A DNA stretch of 64,000 bases. Origin: Mycolicibacter acidiphilus (GTDB taxonomy: Bacteria; Actinomycetota; Actinomycetes; Mycobacteriales; Mycobacteriaceae). The stretch covers positions 1-64,000 of the forward strand of contig NZ_JAHCLR010000013.1 of the NCBI RefSeq assembly GCF_018455725.1. Reading direction: 5' to 3'. This document shows, piece by piece, positions 61,522 to 64,000 of this stretch. Numbering within the stretch: position 1 is the stretch's first letter; every line of letters begins with the position of its first letter. A program made the position numbers and the translations under genes. The notes under the pieces are model-generated. The model worked only from the letters and a program-made list of their open reading frames with translations, was not told where the DNA came from and ran no database searches.

Positions 61522-62019
61522 TCACCGCGATCGCTGCCAGCCGGTCGGGCGACTCCACTCGAACCGGGTGGTGTCCTCATCGCCGAGCGCCGCGGTGATC
61601 CGTCGATGCATGTGCGTCGGCATCTCCGGCAGCGCGTCTAGCGCACACCCGCGGGCCGCGGTGCTCTCGTCGTCGGCGGGATAGGGCTCCCCGGCCACCC
61701 AGCGCATCAGGAACGTGTGGTCGAGGTATTGGGCCTGATCGCCGTTGACGTGGGTGATCAGCGGCGTGGTGTGCACCCACGCCAGTCGGACGGGCTCGGC
61801 CCGCACCCCGGTCTCCTCGGTGACCTCTCGGCAGGCGGCGTCGGCCGGTTCCTCGCCGGGGTCGACGATTCCGGTGACCGGTGTCCACCAGCTGTTGTCT
61901 GCGCGCTGGACCAGCAGCACGTGATCGTCGCGGATCACCACCGCCGTCGTGCCGATCAGCCAGAGCGGGGTGTGCCCGACGTGGGTGCGCAGGGCGGCGA
62001 TGAACGCGGGGACCGGCAT
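61522..62019 (-). CDS. NUDIX hydrolase
   Basis: A 165-residue NUDIX protein. The box GIVDPGEEPADAACREVTEE-TGV is complete, preceded by TTAVVIRDDHVLLVQRADN. The substrate, a nucleoside-diphosphate derivative, is not predictable; the form resembles the 8-oxo-dGTP/ADP-ribose group. ATG 62019 (MPVPAF) is chosen over a GTG at 62043 since CACGAT lies 6 nt before it. It lies next to the GNAT-peroxiredoxin gene in the same direction, 58 bp away. Confidence 0.85.
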   Translation of the reverse strand: MPVPAFIAALRTHVGHTPLWLIGTTAVVIRDDHVLLVQRADNSWWTPVTGIVDPGEEPADAACREVTEETGVRAEPVRLAWVHTTPLITHVNGDQAQYLDHTFLMRWVAGEPYPADDESTAARGCALDALPEMPTHMHRRITAALGDEDTTRFEWSRPTGWQRSR

Positions 62020-62077
62020 GGCCCGATCGTGCCAGCCCGCCACGCGTCCGTCACCGGTGGGCGATGCCGCGCTGGAG

Positions 62078-63163
62078 TCACCCGCTGCGCAGCCAGCGCA
62101 GCACCTGTCCGGCGTGCTGGTTGGGCGGGAACACCGGGTAGAAGACGTGTTCGATTACCCCATCGGCGACGATCAGCGTCAGCCGCCGGTACAGCCTCGC
62201 CCCACCCGCCCGGAACGTCGGCATGCGCAGGGCGTCGGCGAGCGCGAGGTCCGGGTCGGCGAGCATCGGAAACGGCAGGTGCAGCCGCTCGACCACTTCC
62301 TGCTGATAGTCGCTGTCCTGGCTGGACACCCCGTACACCCGCGCCGCGCCGGCGGCGAGCAGGTCGGCGTGGTGATCGCGGAAGTCGCAGGCCTGCGCGG
62401 TGCATCCCCGTGCCCCGGGGATCTCGTCCCAACCGTCGGGCAGCGCGATTCCGGGCCGGCCGGTCAGCGGATAGCAGTACAGCACCGTGCGGCAGGGCCC
62501 GAGTGCGTCCACGCGCACCCGGTCGCCGGTCGTGCCGACCAACGTGAGCGGTGGCAGCACCAGGCCGGGCAGGTGCGCGGCGGCGCCGTCGTCGACCGGT
62601 TCGGGCAGTCCGGCCGGGAGCCGGGTGTAGTCGGGGTGGGGCCGTGGGATGGCGAACATCCGGCTGGTCCGGACGGTGCCGTCGGCCCGAATCCACTGCG
62701 GCTCCAGCCGTGATGGCAGTTCAGTGACCCCTGCCAATTTGAGGATGGCCGCCGCAGAGCGCTGATTGCGTTCGTCGGTTCGTAGTCGGACCCAGTCGGC
62801 GCCGCCGTCGAACGCGGCGGCCAACATCAGGCGCTTGGCTACGGTGTTCACGCCGGTGCCCCACGTCGTGGGGGAGAGCAGTGTGGAGCCGATCTCGATC
62901 CCGTCCGGTGCTGCCGGGTCGAAGTGAAACGATGACGTACCCACCACTGTGCCGGCGCGACGGATCACCAATGGCTGTTGGGTTGCGGCGCCGGTCAGCC
63001 GGATCGTCAACTCCGCTGGTGTGTGCGGTCGCGCACCCGGGATGTGGGTCCACACGGCGTCGGCGTCCAAGACCGGGAACAGTTCGGTGGCGTCGGTGGC
63101 GAGATAGGTAGTCAGGTTGATCTCGTCGGAGGTCGCGATTCGCACGGTGACGGGGAACTTCAC
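62078..63163 (-). CDS. GNAT acetyltransferase fused to a BCP-type peroxiredoxin
   Basis: A 361-residue fusion. Residues 5-175 resemble a GNAT acetyltransferase of the ribosomal-protein type (GTSSFHFDPAAPDGIEIGST, then WGTGVNTVAKRLMLAAAFDG, and LRTDERNQRSAAAILKLAGV). Residues 185-361 are a thioredoxin-fold peroxiredoxin with the Cys pair RGCTAQACDFRDHH of bacterioferritin-comigratory proteins, then VYGVSSQDSDYQQEVVERL and LPFPMLADPDLALADAL. GTG 63163 is supported by TAACGT 7 nt upstream. Both halves look complete. How the two activities are linked is unknown. Confidence 0.85.
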   Translation of the reverse strand: MKFPVTVRIATSDEINLTTYLATDATELFPVLDADAVWTHIPGARPHTPAELTIRLTGAATQQPLVIRRAGTVVGTSSFHFDPAAPDGIEIGSTLLSPTTWGTGVNTVAKRLMLAAAFDGGADWVRLRTDERNQRSAAAILKLAGVTELPSRLEPQWIRADGTVRTSRMFAIPRPHPDYTRLPAGLPEPVDDGAAAHLPGLVLPPLTLVGTTGDRVRVDALGPCRTVLYCYPLTGRPGIALPDGWDEIPGARGCTAQACDFRDHHADLLAAGAARVYGVSSQDSDYQQEVVERLHLPFPMLADPDLALADALRMPTFRAGGARLYRRLTLIVADGVIEHVFYPVFPPNQHAGQVLRWLRSG

Positions 63164-63170
63164 CGGCGCG

Positions 63171-63176
63171 ACGTTA
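63171..63176 (-). promoter_or_regulatory. Leaderless -10 box for the GNAT-peroxiredoxin gene
   Basis: TAACGT on the minus strand, 7 nt before GTG 63163. Confidence 0.5.
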
Positions 63177-63274
63177 ACCGCCGTGGATACGGTGCGCCAC
63201 CGATTTTGGGGTGCGGATCGTGCTCGTTGCGGCATGTTTTAGCCTGGCGATGTCCGCATTGCGGGTGCGGCCGG

Positions 63275-63280
63275 TAACTT
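63275..63280 (+). promoter_or_regulatory. Leaderless -10 box for the PhzF-like gene
   Basis: TAACTT lies 7 nt before ATG 63288. Confidence 0.5.
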
Positions 63281-63287
63281 CATCGCG

Positions 63288-63995
63288 ATGACCGCGATCG
63301 AGGTGCTGCGGGTGTTCACCGATGCCGACGGGGCGCACGGCAACCCGCTCGGCGTGGTTCTCGACGGGGCCGCGGTCGCCGAGCCCGAACAGCGGCAGCG
63401 GCTGGCCGCCGCGCTGGGCTACAGCGAGACGATCTTCGTCGACGACCCCGACCGTGGCCGGATCCGCATCTACACCCCGGTGACTGAACTGCCGTTCGCC
63501 GGTCATCCCGCCGTCGGCGCCGCCTGGCTGATCGCCCGCGAGACCGGCCGGACCCCGACCGCGCTGGACACCCCCGGCGGGCCGGTGCCGACCTGGGCGG
63601 AGGGCGAGACGGTGTGGGTGCGCGGTCGGTTGGCCGCGACACCGCCGTGGTGGCAGGAGCGGTTGCCCGATGCCGTCGCGGTCGCCGCGCTGACCGGCCC
63701 GCTCAGCCCCGAGCAGGACGCCACCCAACTGTGGGCGTGGCAGGACGAAGCCTCCGGTGCGGTGCGCGCCCGCGTCTACGCGGCCCGGTACGGGATCACC
63801 GAGGACGAGGCGTGCGGGTCGGCGTCGATGCGCCTGGCCGCCGCGCTCGGCCGCGACCTCACCATCTGCCACGGGGCGGGGTCGGTGGTGCGGGCCCGCC
63901 CGGGTCCACCCGGGACCGCGGAACTCGGCGGGCGCGTGGTCAGCGACGGTGCCGTGCCGAACCCGCTGGAGACGCGGACCGGCGGCGACCGGTGA
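63288..63995 (+). CDS. PhzF-family isomerase-like protein
   Basis: A 235-residue protein of the PhzF/YddE family with diaminopimelate-epimerase-like fold. Visible blocks are VLRVFTDADGAHGNPLGVVL, GYSETIFVDDP (catalytic Glu region), ELPFAGHPAVGAAWL and DEACGSASMRLAAAL. It is shorter than typical PhzF (about 280 residues). No phenazine genes are near, so the true role is unknown. It ends 5 bp before the window edge and is divergent from the GNAT-peroxiredoxin gene. Confidence 0.88.
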   Translation: MTAIEVLRVFTDADGAHGNPLGVVLDGAAVAEPEQRQRLAAALGYSETIFVDDPDRGRIRIYTPVTELPFAGHPAVGAAWLIARETGRTPTALDTPGGPVPTWAEGETVWVRGRLAATPPWWQERLPDAVAVAALTGPLSPEQDATQLWAWQDEASGAVRARVYAARYGITEDEACGSASMRLAAALGRDLTICHGAGSVVRARPGPPGTAELGGRVVSDGAVPNPLETRTGGDR

Positions 63996-64000
63996 CACCG

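Overview
The window looks like chromosomal DNA of a mycobacterium, most likely an environmental Mycolicibacterium-type species. GC is high throughout. From about 15.3 to 57 kb the gene content and order match, from memory, the Mycobacterium tuberculosis block Rv3224B-Rv3193c: ybaK, sigH-rshA, TB7.3, pdtaS, whiB1, a DagK-like kinase, entC, a phosphoglycerate-mutase-like gene, a ParA ATPase, rhlE, moeZ, adnAB, a K+ channel, nudC, mrx1, uvrD2, whiB7, the Rv3197-Rv3193c genes. The 24-residue ribosomal protein bL37 and many leaderless promoters (TANNNT placed 6-8 nt before ATG/GTG) fit the same group. No synteny search could be run.

Region 1 (1-15.3 kb) is an accessory catabolic block. A benABC-type benzoate dioxygenase operon is divergent from a LysR regulator leading catB-catA-catC. 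Together they convert benzoate to the diol, catechol, muconate, muconolactone and 3-oxoadipate enol-lactone. The reductase gene is fused in one frame to an FCD ligand-binding domain and a BenD-type diol dehydrogenase, through a linker with an internal repeat. A LigB-type dioxygenase and a large LuxR/STAND regulator lie beyond it. An mmpS-mmpL pair follows, with mmpL broken by a +1 frameshift and a 27-bp palindrome at its promoter.

Region 2 (15.3-34.6 kb) is conserved core: the SigH/RshA redox-stress switch, bL37, PdtaS, WhiB1, EntC, ParA, RhlE, TetR, MoeZ and several small or exported proteins. Convergent genes are separated by a 50-bp palindrome (pdtaS/whiB1) and a 64-bp tandem repeat (parA/next gene). 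Region 3 (34.6-57.2 kb) holds DNA repair (AdnAB, UvrD2, ATL), redox (Mrx1, NudC), the WhiB7 resistance regulator with its upstream ORF and attenuator, a UbiB-like kinase, an orphan TOMM cyclodehydratase-like protein with an XRE regulator, a metalloprotease-like protein, a PDZ/Lon-type protease, a giant UPF0182 membrane protein and an initiator tRNA.

Region 4 (57.2-61.5 kb), just after the tRNA, is a small accessory island: hipBA, a stand-alone Clp-N protein overlapping a Cys-containing small protein, a helix-hairpin-helix protein, vapBC and gene remnants. The window ends with a NUDIX hydrolase, a GNAT-peroxiredoxin fusion and a PhzF-like protein.
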